From contig JAHLKC010000061.1 in NCBI GenBank assembly GCA_025449115.1, positions 62,001-126,000 on the forward strand: DNA of 64,000 nucleotides, given 5' to 3'. The position numbers and the translations under genes were made by a program. This DNA comes from Chytridium lagenaria (taxonomy: Eukaryota > Chytridiomycota > Chytridiomycetes > Chytridiales > Chytridiaceae). Below, one piece after another: positions 24,260-39,900 of the stretch (its first letter is position 1; every line of letters starts with the position of its first letter). The notes beneath the pieces are model-generated. The model was not told the DNA's origin. It did no database searches and was given only the letters and a program-made list of their open reading frames with translations.

Positions 24260-27200
24260 TCAGGCTAGAAGCCCTCGCAACTTCATCTTCAATCCCTTCA
24301 ACATTTTCGCGCACCCGGCTGACACTCTCACAAGAGGAAACTTATCCCCCCCATCCGCTAACTGCGGTGGTTTACCTTCCTCCGCCGTTTCCAAACCATC
24401 ACATCTTTCACAAAGCCTCTCCAGCGCCTTGTTCTCATAAAAATGGTACCGCACTTCGTCGGAGAAAGGGAACGGAGGGTGTTGGACAATGTGGAGACGC
24501 TGCGGAGGGTGAGGAGAAATGATTTTTCAGTGTACAGAACGGAGTTGACAGCGCCTTCTTCTGTGCCGACTTGCTTTCATAGCCGGCCTCGTTGTAGTAG
24601 GGATCGCGGTTAAGGACAAGGCCTTGGATTGAGACGAGAACCTGTTTAAACCATTCAATATACGGAAATGTTAGGGTGAAGGTGTACTTGGAGAACGTTG
24701 GAGAGAGCGCTCCACATTTCGGAATCTTTTCCGTGCCATGTTCCGAGGAGTGATAGACAAACTTTTTCCGGATTTCAGTTTAAGTAGCAAATCGACTGCT
24801 TACCTTTTCCTTCTATTTGTTCCAAAGGCAGAGTGCAGAAAAGTTCAGCGAACACTGAAAAGCATTTCTTCTATTGCCAACAAACCTTCATAGAGATTAG
24901 GATTTAACCGACCCATTCCAAATGTCCAAGAATGGAAAAACACATCTATAACAATACAAATGATTCAATAAAAAGTGACCAAAAAAAGGTTTTGCACGTT
25001 AAAAACTCACTTGGAGCAACCGTGGGATATTCAGAGGGGAAGCTAAGGTCAAACAAAAACTGACCATTAATAAAAGCGTGTCAGTATTACATATCCATTA
25101 CACCTTTAAAAATCAAAAAAGTTACCAGTCCTTTATCGTAAGGAGTTCCTTCTGGCCCCACAATGAGGACGCGAAGAAGATCCATGCGGTCTTCAAACGC
25201 ACGGACAAGGATACCTGGGGGGAGAGATGTGGAGAGGATAGAGTGCTGATGAAGGTAAAAAAATTATGTTAGATTATGTTTAACTCAATGTGAGACATCC
25301 TACCTCCTTCTGTATCCGCTTGAGTAGGCTACGTGACAGCGGCTGCGGTAGAACAGAAAAATGAGACGTGGACGATAAAAGATGAGAGATTGTTTTTACA
25401 AAGGTACGAAAGATATGCAAGAAAGAAGATAAGGTATGTTGCAACCTTTACGAAAACGATGAAACGAGACGAAATCTCACCGTAGTTGTTGTGTAATAGC
25501 TGTGAGACATAGGCGCTACATCGCAAACTTTAAACGATGCCCAAGTATCATTGTCCTCCTCGGCCTTATACTCTCCATTCATTGTCTGCTGCACCTCTTC
25601 AACCTCGTTCTTCTCCTTATCTACCCTCTTCTCCTTCTCAACCGCATCATGAAACTCCTCTTCATCCTCCGTCTCCCATCCCTCATCCTCCCCCGGTTCC
25701 CCATCTTCATACGTCACAACAACTTTCCCTCCAACCGTTCTCTTCACATCAACCTCCTCACCCTCCTCCTCCCCACTCATATCTTCATCCTCCTCATCCT
25801 CCTCGTCCTCCTCCTCATCAGCATACATGGGGTCGTCTTCATTATACACAACAAGTCGTCGTGGGCTCAAAAACACGTTTCGATTCGTCAATAAAAGATG
25901 TACCTCCACCAACCCATCCTCACGGAACGATACAATCTCTCCAAACCAATCATCGATACCTAAATCACGTTGCTGTGGGAGAGAGGATCTTCGGTTATGA
26001 CGACAATGTCGGCGAGTTGAGGTTGCATGTCAGGGTGGAGGGCTATTTCGTAGAGGCTGTATTCCTGGGGCTGGGTTGAGATTGGAAGGAGGTGGCTGTC
26101 AAACCATCGGACTGAGGCGGTTCGGGAGGCGGAGTCGACTTTTGTTACTATACCAATTTGGTCTTTCGCGGGGTTTAAGCAGTCAACGCCGTCAGGGCCC
26201 ATGACAACATAATCGTTCTGGTAAACAACGTATCAGCAAATTGTGAGACCTTAAACTAAAAAGAGCCGAAAAGAGGTATTGATTTTACAGGCCATAGTTC
26301 CTGACCGTCAGCATGTTGCCATGGTGCCAGCTTTATAGATTCAATGTCTTTTTCAATAGTGCCATCTTGCCAGTGAACTGTGACGAGCGTTTTCAGCTTA
26401 ATGATTTCCTATATCAAAGAATCCTGGTCAGCCGCAAAACTGCACGAAGATAATTCAAAACATCCTCACCAATGTCGGGTAAAGCTCCATGCTATTCGAA
26501 TGCAGCCCAAAGCATTCTAACGAACCCCCAAAAAAAGCAGTTTATTTCAAAAAATCCGGGAGGAGTGAACATACCTCCAAGCATGGCCGAGTCCAAAAAC
26601 TTGACTTTATCTGATATTTGATAACAGAAAGGCTCCATCGAACTATTTAAAACCTTCACTTCCTTCACCTCCAACACCTCCGGTGGCGTCTCAATTTCAT
26701 CCCCGTCCTTAAGCGAATTATACAACACCCAATTCACGCGCAACTTTATCGCGTCCACCCTCATAACACTTGGCGATATCTTGCTATACTCTGGCTTATA
26801 CTCTCCGGCCAGCCACATACCATTCCGAAGGTTACTCTCCGAAACCGGCTTCAAAACTTGACCGGGATAAAACCGTTCCACAGAAAAATGGGAGGAATCG
26901 TCAATTACAAGGACGGGTTTGAGTTCCGTATTATCGTATGGGATACAGGCAGAGTTATCTCCGAATGTCAGGATGACGTGATCCCAGATCTCTTCGATTT
27001 CTCCAATCCAGTCGTCTTTATATACAAAAAGATCCTGGAACGTTTAACTACGGGGACAAAGATGGTTATACCTCAGTTATAGGGTGAGCAAAGTCAAACT
27101 TTCTGCAGTCTATTCCACATGCAATCTTTCTTGACACAAGGTGTTGCACGTCCACCGCTAGCCATACACCCACTACTCTTCCGCTTTGACTCGTGAAGCT

Positions 27201-27646
27201 CTTATCCGTATGCTTCACGATATCTGCAATTCTTAATACATTAATAATTAATTACCGCTAACCTCCAAACGACAACGTCCGATCCAACAGAGTCACCTTC
27301 TCCTCATCCACGAGCCGACTTTGGGTTCCATCAAACATGGACACCAGAAGTTTTCCATCTGGTACCTACACGTGTTCAGCAATCACCTCCTTCGACATTG
27401 AGTAAAACCTCCAATGGCGTCTTTACTTCCTCATCATCAGACTCGTCCTCATCGTCCTCATCCTCGTCATACGCCGTCTTGTTAACAATACCCACGACAC
27501 TTGCATGCTCCTCAGCGGAGAATGGAAACTTCAATGCAATCGTGTCTAAAGGAAAGAACTACAGAAAGAACATTCGATCCAGCATTTTAATGATCGCTCC
27601 ATCGTCGACGAAAAAGTCTTACCTTCTGCCTCTTTTTCCCATCCAT
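24260..27646 (-). CDS. UBE2O: UBE2O-type (E2/E3 hybrid) ubiquitin-conjugating enzyme
   Basis: The gene starts MDGKKRQK at 27646. N-terminal exons carry beta-rich conserved regions ([40 protein letters not shown] with SVYEI-like follow-up) typical of UBE2O. A long acidic stretch, Glu/Asp-rich, lies at about 25840-25650. The C-terminal UBC domain begins near 25230 ([18 protein letters not shown], then [11 protein letters not shown]). It includes [17 protein letters not shown] near 24740, where the Cys is the catalytic residue, and [13 protein letters not shown] downstream. The C-terminal helix ends [15 protein letters not shown]. UBE2O family members act as both E2 and E3, monoubiquitinating or clearing orphan proteins such as unassembled ribosomal subunits. 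It shares a 112-bp divergent promoter with ELP3. Exon joins are approximate. Confidence 0.93.
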
Positions 27647-27758
27647 GACGTCTCAAGTTTTGTCACTAAACTTTGTCTTCAAAAAAAAAAACTGTCCCAA
27701 AAGGCAAAAAGCTGAGCGGGGGAACGCCCTTAAGGAAAACTGCTTAACGAACGCAACG
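27647..27758. promoter_or_regulatory. Bidirectional promoter between UBE2O and ELP3
   Basis: Only 112 bp separate the two predicted start codons, on opposite strands, so both promoters and 5' leaders must lie in or overlap this segment. No TATA element stands out. An A-rich run lies on the plus strand near 27681-27690. Confidence 0.6.
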
Positions 27759-30261
<2,503 letters not shown>

Positions 30262-30312
30262 ACATTGTCTTAGTTTTAATAATTAAATGTTCGAAAGTTT
30301 TTGTTTTGTCCT

Positions 30313-33300
30313 TTATGAGAGGTCTGATGCCATGCTTTGAGTGACGGAGAGTTGAGCTGCCATTGAAGAAGCGATCAGTACATTTATCGTAACGAAGAAA
30401 TGGAAGGTACAAGTGACTAAAAAGGAACTGTCCAAAACAGTAATGAAGACCCTCACCTTTCGTAATAGTCAATTCTGCCTCTAATCCCGCAATTCTCTCT
30501 AAATACCTCTTCCCTTCCTCCGCCCTCCACTTTCGTTCCCGTTCCACCTCCGCTTCCGCCATCCTCAACCGTCCCGCCATCCGTTCCGTCCACGGCTTCC
30601 TCTCCCCATCCTCCTCAGTCCCAACCCCTGCCGCCGCCAACCTCTCCATCATACTAAACTCATTCACCTCCAGGCCCCTCACTTTTGTCCTCAAATCCAC
30701 AACCTGTCCCTTCAACAACTTGAGCGTCGCATCACGATCTTCAAGCGTCTGCCGGAGCGTGGAAATTGTGAGCGACATTTCCGCATAAATAGGGTGATCC
30801 TCGAAATTCCCCATAGACGTAGCGGTGGGTGGGTGTCGCTCATACTCCTCCAATTTCTCATTCTGTTCCGAAATAACAATCTCCATTTCCCGTTTCGCCT
30901 GTCGAAGCCTCGCAACCTCCTCTCTCAACTCATCCAACGACGCAATAACACCCTCCTCATCGTTACTCCCGTTGATGGTGTTAATGACGAACGGGTCAGA
31001 AGAAGACTTGAGAGATGAGAGGATGTTTTCGAGGTACGTGATGCGTTCGTCGCGTCGATCGATTTCGGCAATTTGCTTGCGCATGAAATCCTTATCGGAG
31101 AGTTGACGGCTGAGACGCATTGATTTGCGACCGATGCGGGAGAGCGTTGCGGTGGGGGTTGCAGGAGTTGTGGGGGAGGTGTGAGGAAGAAGACCATCAA
31201 GGATGACTGAAGCGCGCTTGTCCTAAAAGTTTTCATATATGTGTTAAGTAAGCCATGGGATTTTGGTTGTGAAAGACAAAATGAGAACAAATAGACCATG
31301 AGGTAAGGACTTACGCCAGTCTCCATGGGAGCGTTCCAGTCGAGAATGGCTTTGGGGGTGACGGAATTGGAGCTTAAAATGAGCTTTGTAAGATGTTCGA
31401 TACGTTCTTTCAAAGCTGTCCGCACCTAAAAAACCCCACAACATTAGGACTTGATGTCTCGCAAGGTAAAAACGAAGCAAAACGAAAGAAGAAAGGAGAA
31501 AAAATTAGTCTTATTTACCAACTGACTCTCATGCAGTTGCTCCTCATACTGCATCCTAATATTCTTTTGCACATCACTATCACCTCCCAACCTTTCTTTC
31601 TCCAACATCTCATTCGTCTTCTCCAACCGTCCCCTCAGATCCGCAATCTCCATTCGATACTTTTGTATCAACGCCTTCTCATCCAACACCTGATTCAGAT
31701 GCGCCTTAACTTGCACCTTCTTGACTCTTTCCGCAAACTTGAGCGTGTTGTTCGTTTCCTCAAAATTCGGAGATGACGGCGATATCGTTGCAATGACAGA
31801 GACGCGGGCGTTGCCAGAGAGAGAAGATTGTAGGATACGGGTGAGCTTGGAATCGCGGTAGGGGATATGGGTGGATCTGGTGAGGGAGTCGTTAGAGGAG
31901 AAGGCGCATGGAGATGGGTTACGTTTTGTCTTCGGTGAGTTTTGAGATGACGTTGCCGAGGGTAAGGAGGGATTTGTTGATAAAGGCGCCTTCCTTGCGA
32001 CGTTCAACATCGGTTGCGGCCTTTTCGGAACCTGCTAAATCGATAAGGTTCTAGGAAGCGTCAGCACGGGGGAAAGGTAGGAGGGAAATGTTACCAGTTG
32101 GGAGATTGTTACGGAACCGCGGAGACGTGCGACGGATGTGATGCCGGATCGTTTTGATGCCGGAGGACTCATGATGCCCGAATTTTTGTCACGGCTTTCG
32201 ATGACCTTTATGAGGAATTAATATTTTAAAGAGAGATAAATGCGTACCATTTGAAAGATGGTGTGAGAGCGTGATGAATGTTCATTGTAGTCGGTTGAAC
32301 CAAAATGACGGTTTTGTTCACCGCGTTGGATGACTTTCATGACTTGTTTTGGGGTGGTGACGATTTCTTCTTTCAGAGGAGAGACATAGACTCCGCGCTG
32401 AAGGGTACTTTGATTAATTACTTGGAACAATTGTTTGTGTAAGGGATTGGAAAAAGAAGAATCACCTTTCGGTCTTCGTGGATTCGAAGATCCTTTTGGT
32501 CTGGTGCTAACAAATCACGGATGGTTTCATTGCTATTTTTTCAAGGTCAACATCATGTCCATATGTTCACTATATATACTTACTAGATCTCGAGGTAAGC
32601 CACTCGCAATAAATATTCTTTGTCGTCTTTTTGCTATAAATATAATTGTAAGACTAAGTGGATATTCTTGTAGTGGTGGTGGTGTAGTAGCAGTTTTAGC
32701 AGTGATAGTAGTGGTACATCGCTCGCAAGTCACCATCACCCCCCAGTTTGTGCTCCCTTCGCTCTCGCCAGCTAATCAACCACCCACCCACCACCCATCC
32801 TTGCCCATATCGTCGCCTTACCCTTCATTCTTGCCTACAGATTTTGCTTACGGCGCGTAACTCACCTCACGAATAAAGGAAAATACATCATCAATACTTT
32901 GTGGAATAATGCCAGGTTGCTCATCCACACCCATCATGGAATAAGTCTTTCCACTCGCAGTCTGTCCATAGGCAAAAACGGTCCCGTTGATGCCCTCCAT
33001 AGCCTTCCATACGACCTCTTTAGCAGCCATCTCGTAGAGTCTTTTATTATCTGAACCGGATTGAACGATATCTAAACAAAAAAAGTAAAAAAAGGATTAG
33101 GAATGCTCTGGCTGTAGTTAAGTTAAGTTTAAATCGTTTACCATAATGATATTCAGCTGCTTTACGAGCTTTTTCAGCGAAATCTGCGGAAAGAGAGATA
33201 CGGCCTTTAAGTTCGTTAGAGTCCCAGATGGAGAAGTTGCGGGAAGCAATTTCATCGCTCGTGGGTGGTCTTATTATTTTGCATGTTTTAAAAAATTTAA

Positions 33301-33565
33301 AAAGGTAAGTTTGATGTTTCGAGGTGGAATGCATTTGACCAGAGTAGCATTGCAAATGTAAGTGCATTTAATGATAAAATAAATGTGGAATATTGATAAA
33401 TGAATAATTGGTATAATTACGTTACCTTAGTCTTACTGTGACCACGCAGTTCTCTGACCCAATACCACCCTTCCCGGGCAGTGACGGTGGAGTTGGAGAC
33501 CTCGCAGTGGATGATGAGGCGATGGAGGAAGCAGAGCCCAGGGGAGACTGTAGTCTTGATGCCAT
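30313..33565 (-). CDS. Kinesin motor protein, CENP-E-like (kinesin-7) type
   Basis: The gene starts [14 protein letters not shown] with a Ser/Pro-rich leader, then NCVVTVRLR, the usual first motor strand. The N-terminal motor follows: P-loop [17 protein letters not shown] near 32980, [12 protein letters not shown] near 32380, switch [10 protein letters not shown] near 32270, switch [14 protein letters not shown] near 32040 and [13 protein letters not shown]. The end of the motor is [30 protein letters not shown], then a neck ([12 protein letters not shown]). The stalk is a long coiled coil (31120-30470). A small last exon ends [18 protein letters not shown] at 30313. The combination of N-terminal motor, the [14 protein letters not shown] block and coiled stalk fits kinesin-7, a plus-end motor for chromosome congression or vesicle transport. 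Subfamily assignment is tentative. Its promoter is divergent with UTP23. Confidence 0.93.
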
Positions 33566-33931
33566 CTTTGTCTTTAATCTTCTAAAAGGATAGCTTTTCT
33601 CCCTTCTTTCCGTCTATTCTATCTATCTGTGATGCGATGGAATGTTGGGAATGTGATGTATCGGGCAGATTTGAGCGAGACAGCTGTTACACAATACCAG
33701 GAGACAAGTTCAAGTTTCCAACTAAAAAACTAAATAGTTGGTTTCAAAAGAAAAAAAAAAGTGAGCCATCCACTATCGCTACTTCTGCATCCCACTTCAA
33801 CCTCTGCGTCAGCGCTATTATTTCTCATCCGACTTTCTATCGACTCCTTTGAAAGCTGATTTAAAGCAAACCTGCCTTACCATCAACTATCCATCACAAG
33901 CCGATATCCCACCTTTTAGAACAGAGTCAAG
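33566..33931. promoter_or_regulatory. Divergent promoter region, kinesin and UTP23
   Basis: This 366-bp interval lies between two head-to-head start codons. No conserved coding frame was found; the plus-strand frame at 33637-33852 has no family features. It should hold promoters for both genes. Confidence 0.45.
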
Positions 33932-35113
33932 ATGAAGGTTAAAAGGCAAAAAATGTACAAGCGCATCATGAGTGTTTACTCGCGATCCTTTGGTTTCAGA
34001 GAGCCTTATCAGATGTTGTGTAATGACTATTTCAACTATTTCGTATTGTTTGTCTTTTGCTTCCATTGATTTAATTCACCGCATTATATTTCTCCTATTT
34101 ATTTCAATTTTATAAATACCAACAGTTATTCTAACTTATTCGCATTTTTTCTATTGCAGTGGACGGCACATTTATCCAAGTCGCCCTCTCTATGCGTATG
34201 GACCCTCGAGATGCCCTTCCAAAGATACTTGGTGGAACAGTAAGGCCAAGTAAATACTTCCTTCAATATTTCTCTTTCTTCCCACTATCCCCCCTTTTCA
34301 TGCTTCTCTAATACTACATTTTATTTTATCAAGTGACCACTTTCTGCGTCCACGAAGAACTGAAACTTCTTGGAGAAGATTTCCGCGGCGCGCTCATCAA
34401 CGCCCGTCGTTTCGAAAAACGTCGATGCCCTCACGACTCTCCCATCCCAGCCGCAGACTGCATATCCTCCATCATAGGTAACGCCGTTCCTCCACATATT
34501 ACCATTCTCATGCAGATTAATGTAAGGCGAAACCAATCAACATAAGTACGGTGTCGCAAGTCAAGATATTCAACTTCGTAAAACCCTACGCAAAGTCCCC
34601 GGAACTCCTCTCGTCTACGTCAGCAGCGGTGTCACGATTCTAGAACCCCCGTCATTGGAGACAAAAGAAAAGGCGGCAGAGATTGAAAGGAGTAAAGCGG
34701 TGGGGAAGATACCGAAACCCGTTACACCGCCATCAACTGAAGTGGTACCTTCGGTCACCAGGAAGAAAAAACCGTTGGCGCCGAACCCTCTTTCAGTTAA
34801 AAAGAAGAAGAAGGCTACTCCCACTGCGGATCAGATTGCGGGAGCGTTCAAGAAAGTGGCAAAGGAGGGTGATGGGGAAAAATCTGTAGAAAAGGTCGTT
34901 GGAATGATGGGAGGGGTGGTTGCGGCGGTTAAGAAGAGTACTGGAAAGGTGGAGAAGAAGGTTGAGAAGGACAATGATGCAGAGGATAAGGTAGAAGGTG
35001 ACTTGCATGAAAGGACAAATGAGGAAGATGACTGTAAATCAGCAAGCGGAGGAGATAGCAAGCGCAAGAGGAACCGTAGAAAGCCCAAGAAGAGAATCGG
35101 GGAGAGCGGTTAG
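33932..35113 (+). CDS. UTP23: rRNA-processing protein UTP23 (PIN-like domain)
   Basis: UTP23 is a nucleolar small-subunit processome factor needed for early 18S pre-rRNA cleavage and release of the snR30 snoRNA. The start MKVKRQKMYKRIMSVYSR matches the family. Exons then encode DGTFIQVALSMRMDPRDAL, PKILGGTVRP, TTFCVHEELKLLGEDFRGA and ARRFEKRRCPHDSPIPAADC, with the Cys/His zinc-binding residues of UTP23. The next conserved block, KYGVASQDIQLRKTLRKVPG, leads to PLVYVSSGVTILEPPS. The tail (34650-35113) is Lys/Glu-rich and disordered, with several basic nuclear or nucleolar targeting patches. It ends 90 bp from the convergent TRAX gene. Confidence 0.95.
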
Positions 35114-35203
35114 AGGGAAAAAGCAAAAAAGATAGACAACTTTTGTTGAAAAGTGAAGCATCTTCGCGGAAAGCATGCAAGAATATTTATTCAATCTTCC
35201 ACC

Positions 35204-36146
35204 TTATAATTCTCTATTTTGTTCGTCCACCACCAGAAATCTCGCCTCCGCATTTGGATTTTCCTTGATCCGTATCGCAGCATTACAGCAAGCTGAAAAC
35301 ATTCCAATCAACAGGAGTTACCAAAAAAAAGCAGCTACCTTTCTCGACTTTGGTTAAATTCGTCCGTACCACCGCAATCTTCTTCTTCAACGGCGCGTAA
35401 TCTACAGTCTCCATAGAACCAACAAGGTTCCTTACAAACAAACAAACACTTCTCGCCCGTTCATGTCGACTTTTCGCCAACTCATCAATACACAACCCTA
35501 CAAAAACGTTAGCTTGCAAATAAACACTAACGGTCCCACGCATAAGCTCGCCCGTTAAATCCGCTAATCCCAGAAAATAACTATCCAGTGGCAAAGGTTG
35601 CTACAAAAACATTAAAATGAGAATCATGAGTATGGGATTACTGTAAACCCACAACGGTCCTTGAATTCTTCGTCCAACATATGTTTCGGAATCAAATCTC
35701 CCGTTCGAAGATAATACATAAAACTACACGCTTCAACATACTCCTCCAATCCCGGTGCAAAACTCCTGAAATGCCGATGAAAGTCCTGTGCTTCAATATC
35801 CTTCTGTATCTTCTTAAACAAATTCAAAATATCGCCTTGTTTTTGGAGGGCTTCTTGTAAAGAAGCATCATCAAGAGTTGATCTAGACGATTTCTATTAA
35901 TATGTGGAAATGTGACGGAGACGGTTTACCTATGGAGGAAGAAGATGAGTTTTTTTCGAGAGAGCGGTTATGTCGCGGGAGGTCTTAACGATACGTTCTC
36001 GACGGTCGTTCTAGGAATGGATGAGTGGGAAGATGGATTAGATTAGAAGAGGTACGGGGAGGGCTTACGGCTTCGTCGAGGGAGTTTTGGCAGGCTAGAA
36101 AGAAGGGTTTGAGAGGCATTGGGGTTTGTTCTGTGAATATGGACAT
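35204..36146 (-). CDS. TSNAX: Translin-associated factor X (TRAX), C3PO endonuclease subunit
   Basis: TRAX pairs with translin to form C3PO, an RNA endonuclease that removes nicked passenger strands and processes tRNA fragments. The protein starts MSIFTEQTPMPLKPFFLACQ. The second exon carries DRRERIVKTSRDITALSKK and should continue into a LIFFLHR-like segment, but a run of seven T on the plus strand (35950-35956) puts this out of frame by one base. Later exons are clear: FAPGLEEYVEACSFMYYL, then LPLDSYFLGLADLTGELMR with the acidic residues that form the metal site in TRAX, and FVRNLVGSMETVDYAPLKKK. The last exon ends VVDEQNREL-stop at 35204. A translin gene was not found in this window. Confidence 0.92.
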
Positions 36147-36951
36147 GATCTGAATCTTGACAATTCTTTCTCTCGTTGTGACCTGAGGCTTATTGAAAAA
36201 GGTAAAGCGAACAACCGCAATACGCGGTTTACTCATCCACGACATTCTGCGCTCATTAGATCCACAGAATCGTTCGCAACACCCGGCAAAAGAAAAAAAT
36301 GTTATGAAGAATCACGCTTCCACACAGCAATTAAGGCAATTAGAGAGGATGCAAAAGACAGCGCGCTTTCTCAACAAGAGATTTGAGAGCTGTTAAAACC
36401 GCATGACAACACTTGCGGCAATGTTTTGTTATACGAATAAGAAACTCAAAGGTCAGAAAATGTCACTACGACCGACAAAAACATAATCGTTTGTTGGATT
36501 TTGGAAACTAGCTACGAGAGCACCGCAGACGAAGCACAGAAAAATAAGAACTATGCATGGCTAAGTCATTATACGCACAGTCATGCAATAACTGAAACAG
36601 CGACATAAGCACGGTGTACTTAGAAGATCCACTATCAAAGTTTATAACAAGTACGAAACTAGACTAGTACAATGTTCGTTAACCATTACAAAGACGTGTA
36701 GTGTCACCATGCGATAATTTACTCAAGGCGCTAAAATTCACACTCATTAAAAACATCGATTTGGGGGGGGTTTAAGGGTTCTTGGAATACTGTCGACTTG
36801 AAACTGTACCTCTTTCTTATATCCCCTCGCAAAAGACCAAAAGAAAAAACGCACGAAACAGAAAAGAACACAGGCACGTTTAATTCTCTAATGCCCCACT
36901 CCTCTCTATCACCGTTATTAAACCGTTATCTAATCTCCAACAAAAAACACA
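36147..36951. other. Intergenic region, 5' of TRAX and 3' of the DEAH helicase
   Basis: No coding or structural RNA feature was recognised in this 0.8 kb. Short frames at 36126-36396 have no family match. It should contain the TRAX promoter and the helicase 3' end. Confidence 0.4.
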
Positions 36952-39900
36952 CTACTGTCCATCCCCCTTTATCAGCGTGATCAAACATTTTCCAACGGGC
37001 GAGGCCGAAATATCGAAAGCAGGTTCATCCACCTTCCGCCCCAATTCCCGATCCAACGCTCGCCTCAACCCATTCACAAGAACGGCGATACGAGGGAATG
37101 CTTGGAATTTCGTAAACCCGTCGACTTCAACGGTGCGCCCAGTATGGTCGACAGTGAGTTTCCCGCCAAGCATGAGGATGGGCCAGCTAGGAAAAATAAT
37201 TAGCAGTGAAAATAAATCAGAAGACTTACGGAGACACCATAGTGGAATCTCGAATAAAGACTTTGGATGTTGACACCTTTTGATGATATCTAAAGAATAA
37301 CCGTTAATGTGTAAAGTTCGTAGAAAAGAATATTTTGAAACCTACACAAGCAACAAATCCTCAAACTTTGTGGCATCAAAGTTCACGGAAGCCGGGTGAA
37401 TAAAGACTTTCGATTCTCCAGGCTCAAAAAACTTGATCTGTTGCGCCTCAGCCTCCTTCGGCATGGCACCATATGATGTTTCCACATATCTAAGAGCAGA
37501 AAATGAGTCACAAAAATACGCTTCCAAAAAGTGCATACCTCGTATCTGGATGCCTCACAACAACAACCCTCGGATAAAGTCCAGCAACAAGCGCCGCTTT
37601 TATAAGCCGACTATTCCCCTTATTCTCATTCCATCTCTCCCCACCCCCCGCGACACTCCAAGAAACCCAAGATCGTCCAGGATATCCCGATATTGTTTTC
37701 TTAAATCCGATATATTTGAAAGTATAACAGGTGACAGAAAGTTCTAGCACGATAAGCGTATGTCAGACAGGGTAATACCTTGTCGCAGAAATCCATTTCA
37801 GCCGCTTTACCACTCCTCTTTGCCTCTGCCCATGCATCATACGCTCTACAATCTGTCAACCAGTCACTACGGTCCCAAGCAAAAGCCTTCCTCGCGATCC
37901 TGGCCTCTTCTCTTCGCGTGCCACCCGCAACAAACGGGCTTTTGGTGGACATGAGGGCGGCGATGGTCAAGATGGGATCAAGGCAATGGAATATAGCTCC
38001 AAAACTATAAGCAGGGTCAATTTAGATCAATTTTCAAAACTTACATCAACATCTTTGCAACACGGACGTCAGCTGGGATGGCGGCAAGATGTTGACCAAG
38101 ACACGTTAATTTCTCAGTCGATTCTTCGAGGGCACTGAGACTTTTCAAATCATCCAACGCCATCTTAATGTTCTCAACAGGTGGTGGGGTCGATCGCCTT
38201 CTCAATATCAGTATTTCACTCCATGTAAGATTTTACCCTCATTAAGAATGCCGTGGCGTCATCAACGCCCATAGCCTTCAATGTCAAACAAAGTTGTTCT
38301 AGAGGCACTCTCAAAATCTCAGGGACAGTTTGCGGTGGCATAATGGTGGATTCAAGGTGTTTTGAGAAAAGCTTGTAACAGAAGCCCGGGCGGACACGGC
38401 CGGCACGACCACGACGTTGGCGACATGATGCAGCCGAAGCGAGGGTTTCGGTAAGAGCCATAACGGTACCCTCATAGCGCATTTCTAGAATCATTAAAAA
38501 AATGTATCAGAAAAGGCTACGTATAACTAAGATTTTTCACCTTTAACACGACCACAGTCAATTACAAAAACCACGTCATCTCTTTACAATGTTAAAATTT
38601 CCCATAGAAAGAAGAATAATGATGAAGCTCACATTGTTATACTTGTCTCTGCCACATTTGTTGCCGCCACAACCTTTCGATACCCCTTCTTAGCCCTTCT
38701 AAAAACCGCCGACTGCTGTTTCGCTGAAAGGCTCGCATGTAAAGGATAAAGGTCAAGTTTCAGATCGCTACACTCGTTTTGCAAAGTCTGCAAACAGCGA
38801 TCAATTTCCAGTGCACCTAGACAACATTAATAATAATATCCATCATAGAGGGACTAACCTTGAAGGAAAATCAAAATCGCTCCACCATCGTCAGTAGTAT
38901 CACAAATATGCCGGACCACGGCGGCAATGAAGCCGTTGTCGATGGGTTCGTGAATTCCTTCTCGTAAAAGGTATTTGACGGCACGTGGCTCAATACCCAT
39001 GGCGTTATACCGCTGCGTACGTTCCTCATCTTCATCTGGTACCTTTGTAGAGCGTTTCCCGCGAATATCAGGTGTGTATTTGACTGATAAAAATATGTCT
39101 TCAAGGTAGCTGGTATTGTGTGAGGATATACTAAAGCGGTTAGGACTTACTAGTCGGTGACGGGATGAGTGAACCCGGGGATGTTAAGGACGGGAGCCTG
39201 GGAAAAGTAAGCGGAAAAGGTGTCGGAGTTAATAGTGGCGCTCATGAGAATAAGTTTTAGGTCCGAACGTCTGTTCAAAAGATCCTTCAGGATGACAAGA
39301 AGGAAATCACTATCGACTAAAAATGCAAATCAGACTATTTTAAAAAAGCAGACGCCATGATAAAGCAAAATATCCTACCACTACGTTCGTGAACTTCATC
39401 GATAATAACATGAGTAACGTCATCGAGATTCGGGTCACTTTGCACCATGCGCAGCAGGACTCCAGTAGTGCAAAAACGTCATACGCGTAAACGACGACTT
39501 CTTCGTTTCCCCGCGAACAGTGTACCCAATAGACTCTCCGACCTGCTCACCACGTTCCGCAGCAACTCCTTTGGAAATCGTTAAAATTTGCTTCTTACAA
39601 AATGAGGTGAAGGACAACCGACTCACTCTCTGCCACAGAAATCGCACTGATCCTTCTTGGTTGAGTACAGATGATATTACATATGCCGCCTTTTCCTGAT
39701 TTAACCTCATTCTCAAGTATGAATTGCCCTGTCTGTGTGGATTTTCCGCTATAATAAAATGCTGTCAGTGAAGTTCGCTTCGTACGAAACATGTGAATAG
39801 ATAGAACATCAAACGTACCACCCGGTTTCACCACAAAGAATGAGAACAGATGATGAACCCATTGCCTATATAAAAAATTACAGAGTTGATACGTTTAAAA

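Noticed and set aside
25502..25894. Hydrophobic plus-strand frame rich in Leu and Ile
   Set aside because: It is the antisense of the acidic Glu/Asp stretch of UBE2O, which produces Leu/Ile/Ser-rich shadows.
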